From: Haberlea rhodopensis
Lineage: Eukaryota; Streptophyta; Magnoliopsida; Lamiales; Gesneriaceae
DNA: 64,000 nucleotides
Assembly (NCBI GenBank): GCA_907163345.1
Contig: CAJQUN010000040.1
Coordinates: 3,906,001-3,970,000 of the forward strand
Reading direction: 5' to 3'
Shown: positions 46,227-56,889 of the stretch, piece by piece
How positions within the stretch are numbered: position 1 is the stretch's first letter
How the letters are laid out: each line of letters begins with the position of its first letter
Position numbers and translations under genes: made by a program
The notes under the pieces: generated by a model
Told to the model about the DNA's origin: nothing
Database searches by the model: none
What the model saw: the letters and a program-made list of their open reading frames with translations, nothing else

Positions 46227-47385
46227 TATGACTATATATCACGAAGTGTGATTTTGCGCCACTAAAATGCAAGGCCCTGAAATTTCATGCCAATTAATTA
46301 ATTATCCAAGGTTTAGGCATGAAAAAATAAGTCTTTATCACCATTTTATTTAACACATTACTGTCTTTCATGGATAGATGTTTTGCATATATTTACAAAC
46401 GATATGAGTAAATTGTAAACTGTATACTTAAAGCACGGGGTAAATTACATATTTTGAAAGCACATGAATGAACTGATTATTTTAAAATTACATGAGTAAA
46501 CTGTATATTTTTAAACCAATGAATAAATAGTCTATTTTCAAGTCACAATGGTGTCAACTGTCTATTTGAAAAATACAAGGAGTTTGTTACCAAAAAACCC
46601 TGAAAAATACTTTTCAGTTTTTTTTCATTTTTATAAAAAATATACGTTAATAATTTGGGTAACTGATAACATTTCGGTAACCAAATAAAATAAATAAATC
46701 AAATTATAAAGAAAATTTAGTTGGCACCGACCACACGATCTAGAGTTACATGAACCAATCATTCAGTAATCATTTTTACATGATTCTGTGTAATACAATA
46801 CATTTTAAAACGATGAACCAAACAATGCCAACACTGCCACACAATCAATCATGACATGAGACAACAATAAGATCAGCCCAACATAACAACAGTATATCTA
46901 AAAAATTTGGGAAATTCTTTTAGTGCACCCGATACACCAAATACCAACACACATATATCTATACATACATATAGATACACTATATATATGTCTTGGTCAT
47001 TGGGTGTACCCGGTACAACCAAGAATTTTCCAAAAATCCATATAGAAACATCACCGATTTTTTTTTTAACAGAAAACAGAAATTATATTAACTTAACCAA
47101 CAAATCATTTGAACAACCAAAAAACACATCAATACCTATAAGACTCGACGAAAGACAACTAAAACCATAATAAATACATTGCCATGCGACCACTTGTAAA
47201 TACGACCGAATAATTTTTTTATAAATCGACATGAGTATAATATATCCGATCTCATCTTCATCAAATGTATCAAACGATGTCTAAGTGAACTAAATAGTAC
47301 TTGGAATTTAAAAACATTTGCAAATTGAAAATTCGTAGGCTATACTGAATAGAATATTAGTCAAAATTAAATATACGAAAGTGAC
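46227..47385. other. AT-rich intergenic DNA, with a degenerate repeat at 46420-46600
   Basis: Loose units around CTGTCTATTTTCAAG, CTGTATATTTTTAAA and CACATGA resemble those in the oxidoreductase intron. Small ATAT-rich stretches occur near 46950-46990. No gene is seen. The right end should hold the 3' UTR of DREB1. Confidence 0.4.
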
Positions 47386-48018
47386 TTAATAACTCCACAA
47401 TTCCACTTCAACATCACTTTCCACCTCATTCAAACTGAAATTCCACTCAAAGCATGGCGACGATGACGTCAGAATCCAATCAGTCGCATCTCCCACAGCA
47501 TCTAAACCTCCATTCACGTACAGAACATCGTTAAATTCTGCCCCGTTACTGATAAAAACCCTCGCACTCTCCGCCGCATTCTGGTCATCACTCCTCCCCT
47601 TGTCATCGGCTCCAACACCCAATTCTCCAGTGCCTGGTCGAAACTTCTCCGCAGCCTCAACCGCCGCTTTTCGTATATCGTCAGCATCCATAGACACCGG
47701 AACCGGCAACCGCCACACCGAGTCGGCGAAATTAAGGCAAGCCATTTGCCCCCTCAATGCCAAAGCAGCCACGTCGTGAGCTCTGGCAGCCATCTCTGCC
47801 GTGGGATAAGTTCCGAGCCATATCCTCTTCTGATTGATAGGCTCGCGCACTTCGCAAACCCATTTGTCAGAGTTTCTCAGCCTCACGCCCCGGTAAACTG
47901 GGTGGCGCGTCTCCTTAAACTTCTTCCTCCCGGCTCGTTTCTTGGGGTTATTGGAAGCCAGAATCACATTCTCGTCCGACTGAATAGCTCTACTCGAAGT
48001 TGGTGGATCCATTTCCAT
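47386..48018 (-). CDS. DREB1: DREB1/CBF-type AP2/ERF transcription factor, 210 aa, intronless
   Basis: The AP2 domain runs from VYRGVRLRNSDKWVCEVREP through RIWLGTYPTAEMAARAHDVA to ALRGQMACLNF. It carries the Val and Glu typical of DREB binding to the CRT/DRE element (CCGAC core). Before it is the CBF signature with nuclear-localisation character, PKKRAGRKKFKETRHPVYRG. After it is DSVWR, a variant of the DSAWR signature, with Val for Ala. The protein ends with LWSY, the CBF C-terminal activation motif. DREB1/CBF proteins switch on cold and drought response genes in the nucleus. The start at 48018 fits the family N terminus. The length is normal for the group and the frame is intact. The number of the paralogue cannot be assigned. 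Confidence 0.95.
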   Translation of the reverse strand: MEMDPPTSSRAIQSDENVILASNNPKKRAGRKKFKETRHPVYRGVRLRNSDKWVCEVREPINQKRIWLGTYPTAEMAARAHDVAALALRGQMACLNFADSVWRLPVPVSMDADDIRKAAVEAAEKFRPGTGELGVGADDKGRSDDQNAAESARVFISNGAEFNDVLYVNGGLDAVGDATDWILTSSSPCFEWNFSLNEVESDVEVELWSY

Positions 48019-48087
48019 AAATGTGAAGCTTTTTTATAAAATATAATTTTCTCTAACTTGAATTGATGGAGTACAGTGTAAGTCAAG

Positions 48088-48095
48088 TATTTATA
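48088..48095 (-). promoter_or_regulatory. TATA box of DREB1
   Basis: TATAAATA on the minus strand, 70-77 bp upstream of the ATG, within CATATAAATACTTGAC. Placement suits an intronless gene with a short leader. Confidence 0.65.
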
Positions 48096-48634
48096 TGTTT
48101 CAGGTGGTGAAATTATGGAAAACGTGGTACGATGTAGCCGCGAGAACACGGAGTATCTACGGTTTCGTCAACAGGAAAAGAATAGCTGGAGTTGGGACCC
48201 ATAATTTAAAAAACGTGCATAAATTATATTTCTTATCTCTAAAAAATTATTACAAATCACATAGTGACGACTTTTTTGCTTATATCAGCAGATATGGGAT
48301 TAGTTTTGTTGTTATCATTATAAGGGCTCTGTTGCTTCCAATAACCCATAAATTATTAGCTATGTGGGTGCACAGAAAAAAAAATATAAACTTCAAATGT
48401 TAAATAATTTTGGGTCATTACAATCTTTTGGGTTAGCAACGAACCCAAAATTCATTGTTTTCGATACGTTATGTTAAACTTTTTAAAAAAAAATCCATTT
48501 TTGAGCTAATTTATGGGAATTTCCAAGCTACTTGACACATTGGCTCAAATTTTGTGGGTTTCATGTTCTTATATTTAATATTTTTTGGATGAAACCAGAG
48601 TGGAAAATGACATTGCAAAAAATAACAAGGTAAC
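48096..48634 (-). promoter_or_regulatory. Remaining DREB1 promoter, cut off by the Tat insertion
   Basis: About 540 bp separate the TATA box from the retrotransposon LTR. Two ACGTG cores, as found in ABA- or light-responsive elements, occur at 48122 and 48213. No CRT/DRE core was noticed. Which of these matter is not known. Confidence 0.35.
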
Positions 48635-49765
48635 TGATGCTTACTAAAAATGATACGTCTTCTTTCCGGTGGACGAAGGGTGTTGGGAGCAACTCCAATA
48701 ATGGCTCCGAGTGCTGGTGATGCCTGAAATCACGAACAAGTGTGAGAAGGGTGCCGGAAGGATGTCCCGGCGGGTCCCCTCCGACGCTCAAGTCAGAAGT
48801 CGGAAAGAATGGAGGAGTAACGGAAATGAACTTTTAGTTTAAGTTATGAGTAGAGTGAATACCTTTTTCTCGTCAACAAACCTTGTATTTATAGGGAGAT
48901 GGAAGGGAGACAAGCTTTAACCGCATGTCAGGAGCCTAGGGGACATCTTCTGAAGCTAAAGGTGGGGACCAGGGTCTCAGGGCCACGGACCAGTAGGTGT
49001 CACTCTCCCCGTACGATATGCTTGCAGCCTTTAGGATCAGATTTATGCCGGGGACCAGTAGGATGTCACTTTCCCCGTCCAATATGCTTGCAGCTTTTTG
49101 TGATCCGATGTACTTGGAGATATGGGTATACGTCGAATCTAATTTGCGAGGCCGTGCTACAAAGCTTAGCTCGCCCAACACGAGCGAGCTCCGATCCCAT
49201 ACTTCGCAAGCATGAGGCACCTGCGAGGGATGGCTCCGAACTCTTCCTCGCGTGGGAGAGCATCGCAGCTTGCGCCTCATGTGTACGAGCTGCGAGGCTC
49301 GCACATGTCTCGCGGGGCGAGTACGCAGCTCGCCCATCGTGCGGGCGAGCTGCGGTGCTCGCCCCTATCCGGCGAGGCGAGCGCGCAGCTCGCCCCTCTA
49401 GCGGGCGAGCTGCGGTGCTCGCCCCTGTCTGGCGGGGCGAGCGCGCAGCTCACCCCACGCGCGAGCGAGTTGTGATGCTCGCTTCGTGCGGGCGAGCTGC
49501 GGTGCTCGTCCCTGTCTAGCGGGGCGAGCGCGCAGCTCGCCCCTCGCGTGGGCGAGCTGCGGTGCTCCCCCCTGTCTGGCGGGGCGAGCCCGAAGCTAGC
49601 CCCTCGTGCGGGCGAGCGCGAAGCTCGCCCCTCGTGCGGGCGAGCTGCGAGGCTCGCCCTACGCAAGCCTAGCTTCGCACTCCCCGTACTTTGTCCACTG
49701 ATTTTGATCCATGGTTTGGGTTTGACCCGTAAGTTTTTTAATGGGCTTGACCCGTACGGGTATCA
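48635..49765 (-). repeat. 3' LTR of the Tat element (1131 bp)
   Basis: On the plus strand it runs from TGATGCTTACT to CGGGTATCA. Compared with the other LTR it has only a few substitutions in about the first 700 bp but carries a longer GC-rich internal repeat. Confidence 0.93.
49300..49670 (-). repeat. GC-rich tandem repeat inside the 3' LTR
   Basis: Units of about 60 bp combine GGGCGAGCTGCGGTGCTCG with CCTGTCTGGCGGGGCGAGCG and CGCAGCTCGCCC. Each unit is itself nearly palindromic (GCGAGCTGCG / CGCAGCTCGC). Five to six units are present. Confidence 0.8.
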
Positions 49766-49781
49766 CTACTCCCCCATCAAA
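49766..49781 (-). other. Polypurine tract of the Tat element
   Basis: On the minus strand GATGGGGGAGTAG sits immediately before the LTR start TGATACCC. This is the expected plus-strand primer site. Confidence 0.7.
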
Positions 49782-50511
49782 TACGAGCTAAATCGAAGGT
49801 GAAAGCTCGGATGCGGATGACATTCCTACGGGTCACTCGAACGGTTTTGGAGTGGACGTCGAATCACTTCCCCACTTTTTCTTTGTTATTTTTAGTTTTA
49901 TCAAATCTTTCAAGTATTTGCATGATTGACTTGGACTTGACTAGATGATGGTGTTGGCGAATGTGCATGGTCTTGACGAGTCAAGTAGTCAACTCCTCAG
50001 TTTTCGCAGCTTCGCTTCCCAAGACACCATCTTACCCATTGGTCTTGAGTTCGATCATTGGTTGATGTTACCCCTGATTTTGATAAGGTGGCTTCCTTGG
50101 CTAACAATAGCTCCTCCCATATTGTAGTGAGCGGTTTTGAAAGAAAAAGGTTAGAAGGGGCCGGAGAGGCTCGCGTTCATACTTACCGAGCTGAGCACTT
50201 GCGGACGAGGTTATGCCCGAGTAAGGGCCGAGACCGGACTGACCTCTTACCCGGATATCACGAGTATCCCCCTCTAGTCGAGTTAGAGTAACGTTGTTCT
50301 CGACTATCCTTTTTAGATCGAGGCCCGAACCGAGCTGTCATATTCAAATTCTTAACCCTGACAAGACAGGTTGTCAGCCAGATGTGACCGTTAATGTACA
50401 TCCAATCGACGCGGTTGCCACGCGTCAGCATCCACTCTTGAGACGTTTGAACTCCCTCGATCCTGGCCATTGAAATGGGCCTGGCCCTAGTGGCCCAATC
50501 TTTCAATCGTC

Positions 50512-50518
50512 TATAAAT
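50512..50518 (+). promoter_or_regulatory. Candidate TATA box for the antisense ORF
   Basis: TATAAAT in CGTCTATAAATTGCCCC, about 115 bp upstream of the first ATG at 50633 on the strand opposite to the element's own genes. A GTAAGT at about 50594 might open a leader intron. Confidence 0.45.
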
Positions 50519-50632
50519 TGCCCCCCATCCTCATTTGCACCACTTTTCTCTCGCTATTCGTTTACTTCCGCTTCAATCGCGCACTAACCTTCTGTAAGTT
50601 CTCCGCCTCTGCTTTAATTAAATTTACTTTTT

Positions 50633-52632
50633 ATGTCTACTTCCACATCCTCTACTTCCGGGGCCGCCCTTAGGGGATCGCCGAAGATGCCTCGGGGTCG
50701 GGGCTTTTGAGCTCTCCGACCCGCAGTGGCCCTGCAGAGCGAACTGTCACTGCCATTCCCCTTCTCCAGGTCCCCCCTTTGCCCACTCGTAACCCCTCCC
50801 CCCCGAACTTCGAGGTTGATCCTCGAGATCTGGCGCGGGCTGGACTACCGTGGTACGAGGTCCTTAGTTCCCGCGTCTCGGCTGAGGCGTAGATTCTTCT
50901 TCGTTCTCACTTCATTCCTCCCGACCACGAGGTACAAATACCTAGGCCGGGTGACCGTCCTCATCTGCCCCCCCTGGGATTCTTTCCTTTTTTTGTTGAA
51001 CAAATTAGGAGTGGACTATGCTTCCCTATTCCTGCTTTGTACCAAGATCTTTCCAGCTATTTCTGCATTTCCCTTAGCCAACTCAGTCCTAATTCCTACC
51101 AGAGTATGGCCGCTGCTGCCGCCCTGTTCCAATCTTTGAACCTCCCCTTCTCTCCTCCTCTTCTACATTACTTTTTCCATGTTAAAAACATCACCTTTCC
51201 CGGTCTGTTCAACTTTGGATCTAGGCCCTCGTGTAAGTTCTTGGAGAAAATCCCAAGTTCTCACAAAGGATGGAAAGAAACATTCTTCTTCGTTAAGCCG
51301 CCCCGACCTTGGTCTTGTCTTATGGCCTGGAGAGATTCTCTCCCCCCGGGTCGTTCTCTCCCGCATCGATACAAAGAAGATATCTTCTACCAGAAGGTTA
51401 TGTCAGCCATTGAGGGTCGACAATATGATACAACTATCTTAATCCGAGAGGACGTACTCAGGCGATACAGGCTGAGCTCTTACCCAGCTAGTCCTCCTCC
51501 TGGTGCGTCCTTTCTAAACTGAGTACTTTCTTCCTGTTTTCTCTTTATTTATGTCTTTTTTTATTTTTATTTTTTCTCTGCGTAGGGAACATGTCGTTCA
51601 ACCAGATGCTTTCTGCGATGGTCTCTCAGAAGAAAGGAAAAGGTAAGGCTGTCCCTAAGTCCCGTGCTGAAGAGCGAGCCCCTTCGCCCCCACTCGCTCC
51701 CCGGGCCGCCCCAATAGTCATTCTCCAATCGGAAGAGAGCTGGGGGGTGGCAGCTCGTTGCTAAAAAGAAAAAGGGCTGGGAAAACCCCTGGAGCTTCAA
51801 CCCGGGAAGAAGTGGCAACCTCTCCAGGACCGCAGGCTGAAACGTCGCTTGAATCCCTTCAAAGTCCGCAATCAGCTCGGACCGCCGGGCCCGGCTCTCT
51901 TGGCCTCCCCGTAGAGTACACCCAGTCCACCAGTCTGATTACCGGTGCTACCTCCGGACTACCGGCTGAGATCTTGGAGTGCATTACCACGGGTGCGGAT
52001 CAACAAGTTATGGCGGGGATGAAGTGGAGACCTCTGGCCCAAGAAGGGCTATCCCGCGCTCTATCGGTAAATGCTCTTACTTACCTCCCCTGCCTTTCTA
52101 TTTACCCTCTTACCCGGTCATCCTTACCCAGGGCTTACTAATGCTACGTGAAAGCGTCCGGAGGGGATCCAACTATGGCCAAGCCTCATCAGACGCCAAG
52201 AAGAAAGCCCGAGACGCTACACACCGGGCTGAGGCTGCAGACGTTGAGTTGAAAGAGGTCCATGCAAGGCTCACGACGGTCGAGACGGAGCTGACCAAAT
52301 ATCGTGCTGAGGTCGACCGACTCCGCTCGGCCGTGTTGGAGAAAGAGACGGCCCTGGCCAACTCTACTGCGGAGCTGAGCCACGCTCGTTCCGAGCTGGA
52401 GACCTATGTGGGCGGAGAAATCTGTCGAAAAGAGGCCTTCCTAAAGTTGGAGGAGTTCAAGAGGCTCCTCGCAGCAAAGGCGTTCCGATTCCTTGATCTC
52501 GGCTTTGAGGGCTGTAAAGATCAATTCAAAGCACACGGCTTCCCTCCCGAGGATCAAGACCCGGATGATTTCTTGGATCTTCAGGCAATCGTGACAAACA
52601 TCCCTTCTGATTTCATAGATCGGGATGTCTGA
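50633..52632 (+). pseudogene. Antisense accessory ORF of the Tat element (gypsy-transposon/Transposase_28-like plus coiled coil), broken
   Basis: It runs opposite to gag-pol, between integrase and the 3' LTR, where Tat elements are known to hold extra antisense ORFs. The first exon carries a domain with RPHLPPLGFFPFFVEQIRSG, SYFCISLSQLSPNSYQSM, FFHVKNITFPGLFNFGSRP and HKGWKETFFFVKPP, typical of plant gypsy-type transposon proteins. It is interrupted by a TAG at 50890-50892 and has a frame change near 50700. Introns at about 51505-51586 and 52067-52130 fit GT-AG rules. The last exon (to 52632) is a heptad-rich coiled coil (RAEAADVELKEVHARLTTVE) ending SDFIDRDV. The role of this protein is not known. 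Intron and start choices are my inference. Confidence 0.7.
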
Positions 52633-52849
52633 CTAGCTTGTAATCAGTGTTTTTACTTAATGAAAAGCTTGTTTTGCCAAAATGTTACCCTAGTAAGAAT
52701 GAGAACAGAGCTGATATATTCCATAACTTTACAAGAATCATAAACATAAAACAAGGCTGACCTGTGAGGACAGAATAAACATGAGCAAATGACTCTCGTA
52801 TGATCTGAGCTCTGCTCAGTCAGCACTCATAATCAGTGTGGACTTTAAT
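52633..52849. other. Noncoding DNA after the antisense ORF
   Basis: AT-richer DNA with an AATGAAAAGCTTG stretch that could serve as a 3' end signal of the antisense transcript. No coding signal. Confidence 0.3.
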
Positions 52850-53010
52850 ATTTATCGTCAGGGCAGACCTTAACGTTTATCGCAATCAGGGAGATCAACT
52901 TTCATCGTAGTCAGGGCGGACCTTAACTTTCGTAGTCAGGGCGGACCTTAACTTTTATAGTAGTCAGGGCGGACCTTAACTTTCGCAGTCAAGGCGGACC
53001 TTAACTTTCA
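52850..53010. repeat. About 28-bp tandem repeat
   Basis: Five to six units of GTCAGGGCGGACCTTAACTT followed by a variable TTATCGTA or TCGTA spacer. Confidence 0.85.
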
Positions 53011-53119
53011 ATAAATTCTCCCTTTGAACTGTTTCTGAAGAAGACTTTATTTAAAAACTTGCTGTCACGAGCTCATATATCATAAATACACATTTATGAA
53101 TAATACTTTGTAAGTTGAA

Positions 53120-53735
53120 ACGCGTTCTAGGACTTCAGCTCTTTTCCCCCTGCATCCTCTGAGTAGTATGCCCGAGAGCTCACCTTCTGAACAACTTTGT
53201 AGTGCCCTTCCCATTTAGGGTCAAGCTTTCTGACTTCCGCTGACTGGACCTTCTTGAGTACAAGGTCTCCGACCTGAAAACTCCGAGTCATCACTCGTTT
53301 GTTACAGGCCTTGATTACCTTGTTTCAATAGGACTCCATTCTGATTATTGCCCTCCCTTTTTTCGCAGATCATATCTAGGTCTAGAGCTCGGTGTTCATC
53401 ATTGTCATCGTCATAGGCTTGTACCCTAGCCGAGGTCGCTCCTATCTCTGCTGGTAGGACTGCTTCAGAACCATAAACCATACCGAAAGGCGTCTCCCCT
53501 GTAGGAGTGTGGGATGTACTGTAAGCCCATAGTACACTAGGAAGCTCAGCAACCCCATCTTTCCCTACCCCATATAGCCTTGCCTTCAATGCTTGCACTA
53601 TAGATCGGTTGGTAACTTCCGTCTGGCCATTGCTTTGAGGGTATGCTACTGAGGTAAAGGCTTGCTCGATCTTCATCTCCTGGCACCAGAATGCCAGCTT
53701 TCACCCTTTAAACTGCCTCCCATTGTCGGATATCA
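53120..53735 (-). pseudogene. Second, truncated integrase C-terminal part
   Basis: On the minus strand it opens at the second catalytic Asp motif (LISDNGRQFKG, then a stop). It continues as MKIEQAFTSVAYPQSNGQTE, then VTNRSIVQALKARL, then ELPSVLWAYSTSHTPTGETP, to a stop at 53302. The C-terminal domain follows in another frame (MTRSFQVGDLVLKKVQ, KLDPKWEGHYKVV, SRAYYSEDAGGKELKS). It parallels 54851-55480 but is clearly diverged, so it came from a related element rather than from a recent local duplication. The N-terminal half of the integrase is absent and the tandem array begins where it should be. Confidence 0.85.
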
Positions 53736-53739
53736 ACCC

Positions 53740-54722
53740 CTGAACGGCACTTGGCGTAACCAAGGCGAATGAGCTCGGCGTAACCGCAGCTCGACTGATC
53801 CTCTGTCGGGCGTAACCACGACAGGTCGGGTAAACACCCCTGAACGGCACTTGGCGTAACCAAGGCGAATGAGCTCGGCGTAACCGCAGCTCGACTGATC
53901 CTCTGTCGGGCGTAACCACGACAGGTCGGGTAAACACGCCAAGGCGAATGAGCTCGGCGTAAACGCAGCTCGACTGATCCTCTGTCGGGCGTAACCACGA
54001 CAGGTCGGGTAAACACCCCTGAACGACACTTGGCGTAACCAAGGCAAATGAGCTCGGCGTAACCGCAGCTCGACTGATCCTCTGTCGGGCGTAACCATGA
54101 TAGGTCGGGTAAACACCCCTGCGACACTTGGCGTAACCAAGGCAAATGAGCTCAGCGTAAACGCAGCTCGACTGATCCTCTGTCGGGCGTAACCACGACA
54201 GGTCGGGTAAACACCCCTGCGACACTTGGCGTAACCAAGGCAAATGAGCTCGGCGTAACCGCAGCTCAACTGATCCTCTGTCGGGCGTAACCACGACAGG
54301 TCGGGTAAACACCCCTGAACGACACTTGGCGTAACCAAGGCAAATGAGCTCGGCGTAACCGCAGCTCGACTGATCCTCTGTCGGGCGTAACCACGACAAG
54401 TCGGGTAAACACCCCTGAACGACACTTGCTCGACTGATCCTCTGTCGAGCGTAACCATGACAGGTCGGGTAAACACCCCTGCGACACTTGGCGTAACCAA
54501 GGCAAATGAGCTCGGCGTAAACGCAGCTCGACTGATCCTCTGTCGGGCGTAACTACGAAAGGTTGGGTAAACACCCCTACGACACTTGGCGTAACCAAGG
54601 CAAATGAGCTCGGCGTAACCGCAGCTCGACTGATCCTCTGTCGGGCGTAACCACGACAGGTCGGGTAAACACCCCTGAACGGCACTTGGCGTAACCAAGG
54701 CGAATGAGCTCGGCGTAACCCT
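53740..54722. repeat. Tandem array of about 98-100-bp units, ten copies, inside the Tat element
   Basis: Each unit contains GCTCGACTGATCCTCTGTCG, GGCGTAACCACGACAGGTCG, GGTAAACACCCCTG and CACTTGGCGTAACCAAGGC. Starts of the CTCGACTGATCC block are near 53790, 53890, 53969, 54069, 54167, 54265, 54365, 54429, 54527 and 54625. Unit lengths are mostly 98 or 100 bp, with shortened ones of 79 and 64 bp. No stop codon interrupts long stretches in all three minus frames, but the reading is repeat-derived. Confidence 0.93.
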
Positions 54723-54763
54723 AGCAAAAGTATACAAGAAAAGTAACAAATACCCTTCATTCA

Positions 54764-54806
54764 TTGAAATTGAAATTGAAGTTGAAATCGAAATTGAAAT
54801 TGAAGC
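54764..54806. repeat. GAAATT microsatellite
   Basis: About seven units of TGAAAT/TGAAGT/CGAAAT lie between the integrase stop and the 100-bp array. Confidence 0.8.
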
Positions 54807-54850
54807 GATTACAAGGAGAGAAATACATAGCCCGGGCGTAACAGCTATGG

Positions 54851-55870
54851 TTAAACATAGTATTTCTTCAAGTGATAGGCATTCCATGGTCTCTTGAGAG
54901 CTTTGCCTTGCATGTCTTCTAGGTAATAAGCTCCCGAGCTCAACTTCTCCATGATCTTAAAAGGGCCCCCCCATTTCGGGTCCAGCTTTCCCCGCTGTTC
55001 TTCTTGTACCTTCCTCAACACTAAGTCTCCAACCTGGAAACTTCTTGGTACTACTCTTCGATTGTATCCCCGAGCTATGCGGTTCTTGTAAGCTTCCATC
55101 CTAATCATCGCAGCTTCCCTTTTTTCTTCTAGGAAGTCCAGACCAGCAGCTCGCCTTTGATCATTGTCCTCATCGTAAAGCACAATCCTTGCTGTCTCGG
55201 ATCCTATTTCTGCCGGGAGCACCGCCTCATTTCCATAAACCATGCTGAAAGGCGTTTCACCCGTTCCTGTTCTGGGAGTAGTTCGATAAGACCACAGCAC
55301 ACTTGGGAGCTCATCCACCCAGTTTCCTTTTGCTTTTCCTAATCTTGCTTTTAAACTTTGGAGTAGAGACCGGTTAGTCACTTCCACCTGGCCATTACTT
55401 TGAGGGTAAGCCACGGATGTAAAAGCTTGTCTGATCTTCATCTCTTTGCACCAAGATTGAATTTTGGCACCTTGAAATTGTCTTCCATTATCGGAAACCA
55501 ATATGCGTGGGACTCCGTATCGGCACACTATGTTTTTCCACACAAAATTCATGACGTCCTTTTCAGTAATTTTAGCTAAGGGTTCGGCTTCCACCCACTT
55601 TGAGAAATAGTCTATGGCTACTATCAAGAATTTCTTTTGGGCTGGAGCGGGGGGAAAATGTCCCACTATGTTGATGCCCCATTGGTCAAACGGGCATGCC
55701 GGTATGATCGCCTTCATCATCGTGGTAGGCTGGTGATAGAGTCTGCTGTGCCGCTGGCAATTGTCACAAGCTAGTACGAGGGTTATGGCATCCTTTTGCA
55801 TTGTAGGCCAGAAAAACCCAGCTAGCAAGGCTTTCGTGCCAGAGCATGGGCGCCCAGGTGGTTTCCACAA
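54851..55870 (-). pseudogene. Integrase of the Tat element
   Basis: On the minus strand the zinc-binding part (ACDNCQRHSRLYHQP) is followed by the DDE core: IVAIDYFSKWVEAEPLAK, LVSDNGRQFQGAKIQSWC and YPQSNGQVEVTNRSLLQS. The C-terminal GPFKIMEKLSSGAYYLED and WNAYHLKKYYV complete the protein. The catalytic D, D and E are present. The frame joins the RNase H part only through a one-base shift near 55830-55870, so in this copy it would not be made as part of the polyprotein. Confidence 0.9.
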
Positions 55871-56889
55871 CTCCCCTCGTGTATTTCTCTAAGGACATAA
55901 TCAACGTCATCTCTTCCCAGGCATTTGAGGAGAGGCCGGGAGAATGATCTCTTGTACAATACTTCTTCGAACAACACAAAACGCAGACTTCTCTGCTTGA
56001 TCTGATGAGCTTTCCTTGGGTCAACGGGTAGCCTTCCCTCCTTCAAATAATTTTCAATCTCTGTTCTCCAGTCACCCTCATCTAGCTCGGCAGGTGCTGA
56101 GCCCTGGAAAGGGGCGAGCTCCACGTGTGCGACCACATCTCGATTTTTCCAACTAGTGAGAGCGCTGGCCATCTTGGCTAGGCTATCAGCCTTGGTATTT
56201 TCTTCCCTTGGAATTTGCTCAAACATGACTTCCACAAATTTTTCTTTAACTTGATCAATGGCATGAGCATACTCAATCAACTTTTCATTCTTCGTCTCGT
56301 AGACGCCTCTGACCTGTTGTGCAACCAGCTGTGAGTCGGAGAAGATGTGTACCCGGCTAGCTCCCACATTCTTAGCTGCTTGCAATCCTGCTAGAACAGC
56401 TTCATACTCCGCTTCATTGTTGGAAGCCTTGAAGTCCAACCTTACAGCTAACTTCATCTCGTCCCCCCTTGGTGAAATCAACACTACCCCAACTCCACTG
56501 CCTTCGTTGGTTGCAGAACCATCAACATATATCTTCCAAGGATCCTCGGTATCCTGATGCACGGTTTTCGCCAAGAAATCAGCTAGGGCCTGCGCTTTGA
56601 TAGTTCTTCTCGGCTCATATTGGATGTCATACTCCCCCAGCTCAGTTGTCCACTTAACCAACCGACCTGACATGTCCGGATGAGTTAAGATTTTTCCCAA
56701 AGGGCTATTGGTAAAGACCGTGATTGGGTGAGATAGGAAGTACGGTCTTAGTTTCCTTGCCGTGATTGTCAATGCTAATGCCAACTTCTCCAAGCCCGAA
56801 TATCTTAGCTCAGCTCCCTTTAACGCATATGAAACGTAGTAAACAGGATGCTGAGGTGAACCTTCCTGTCGGATTAGCACTGAGCTCAC
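55822..56889 (-). pseudogene. RNase H plus archaeal-type RNase H (dual) of the Tat element
   Basis: The classic gypsy RNase H part is VYYVSYALKGAELRYSGLEK, then HPITVFTNSPLGKIL and RRTIKAQALADFLAK. It is followed by a second RNase H domain: WKIYVDGSATNEGSGVGVVL, then ASNNEAEYEAVLAGLQAA, then VHIFSDSQLVAQQVRGVYET and REENTKADSLAKMASAL. The D-E-D residues of this second domain are visible. It is the hallmark of Tat/Ogre elements. Frameshifts of one base separate it from RT (about 56930) and from integrase (about 55850). Confidence 0.92.

Noticed and set aside
48899..49666. Open frames of about 130-206 codons within the LTRs, on both strands
   Set aside because: They lie in GC-rich tandem repeats, overlap on both strands, and recur in the other LTR. 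No domain is visible.
53740..54722. CRISPR-like or protein-coding repeat array in the Tat element
   Set aside because: Units are 98-100 bp and contiguous with no spacers. The open frames follow from lack of stops in the unit.
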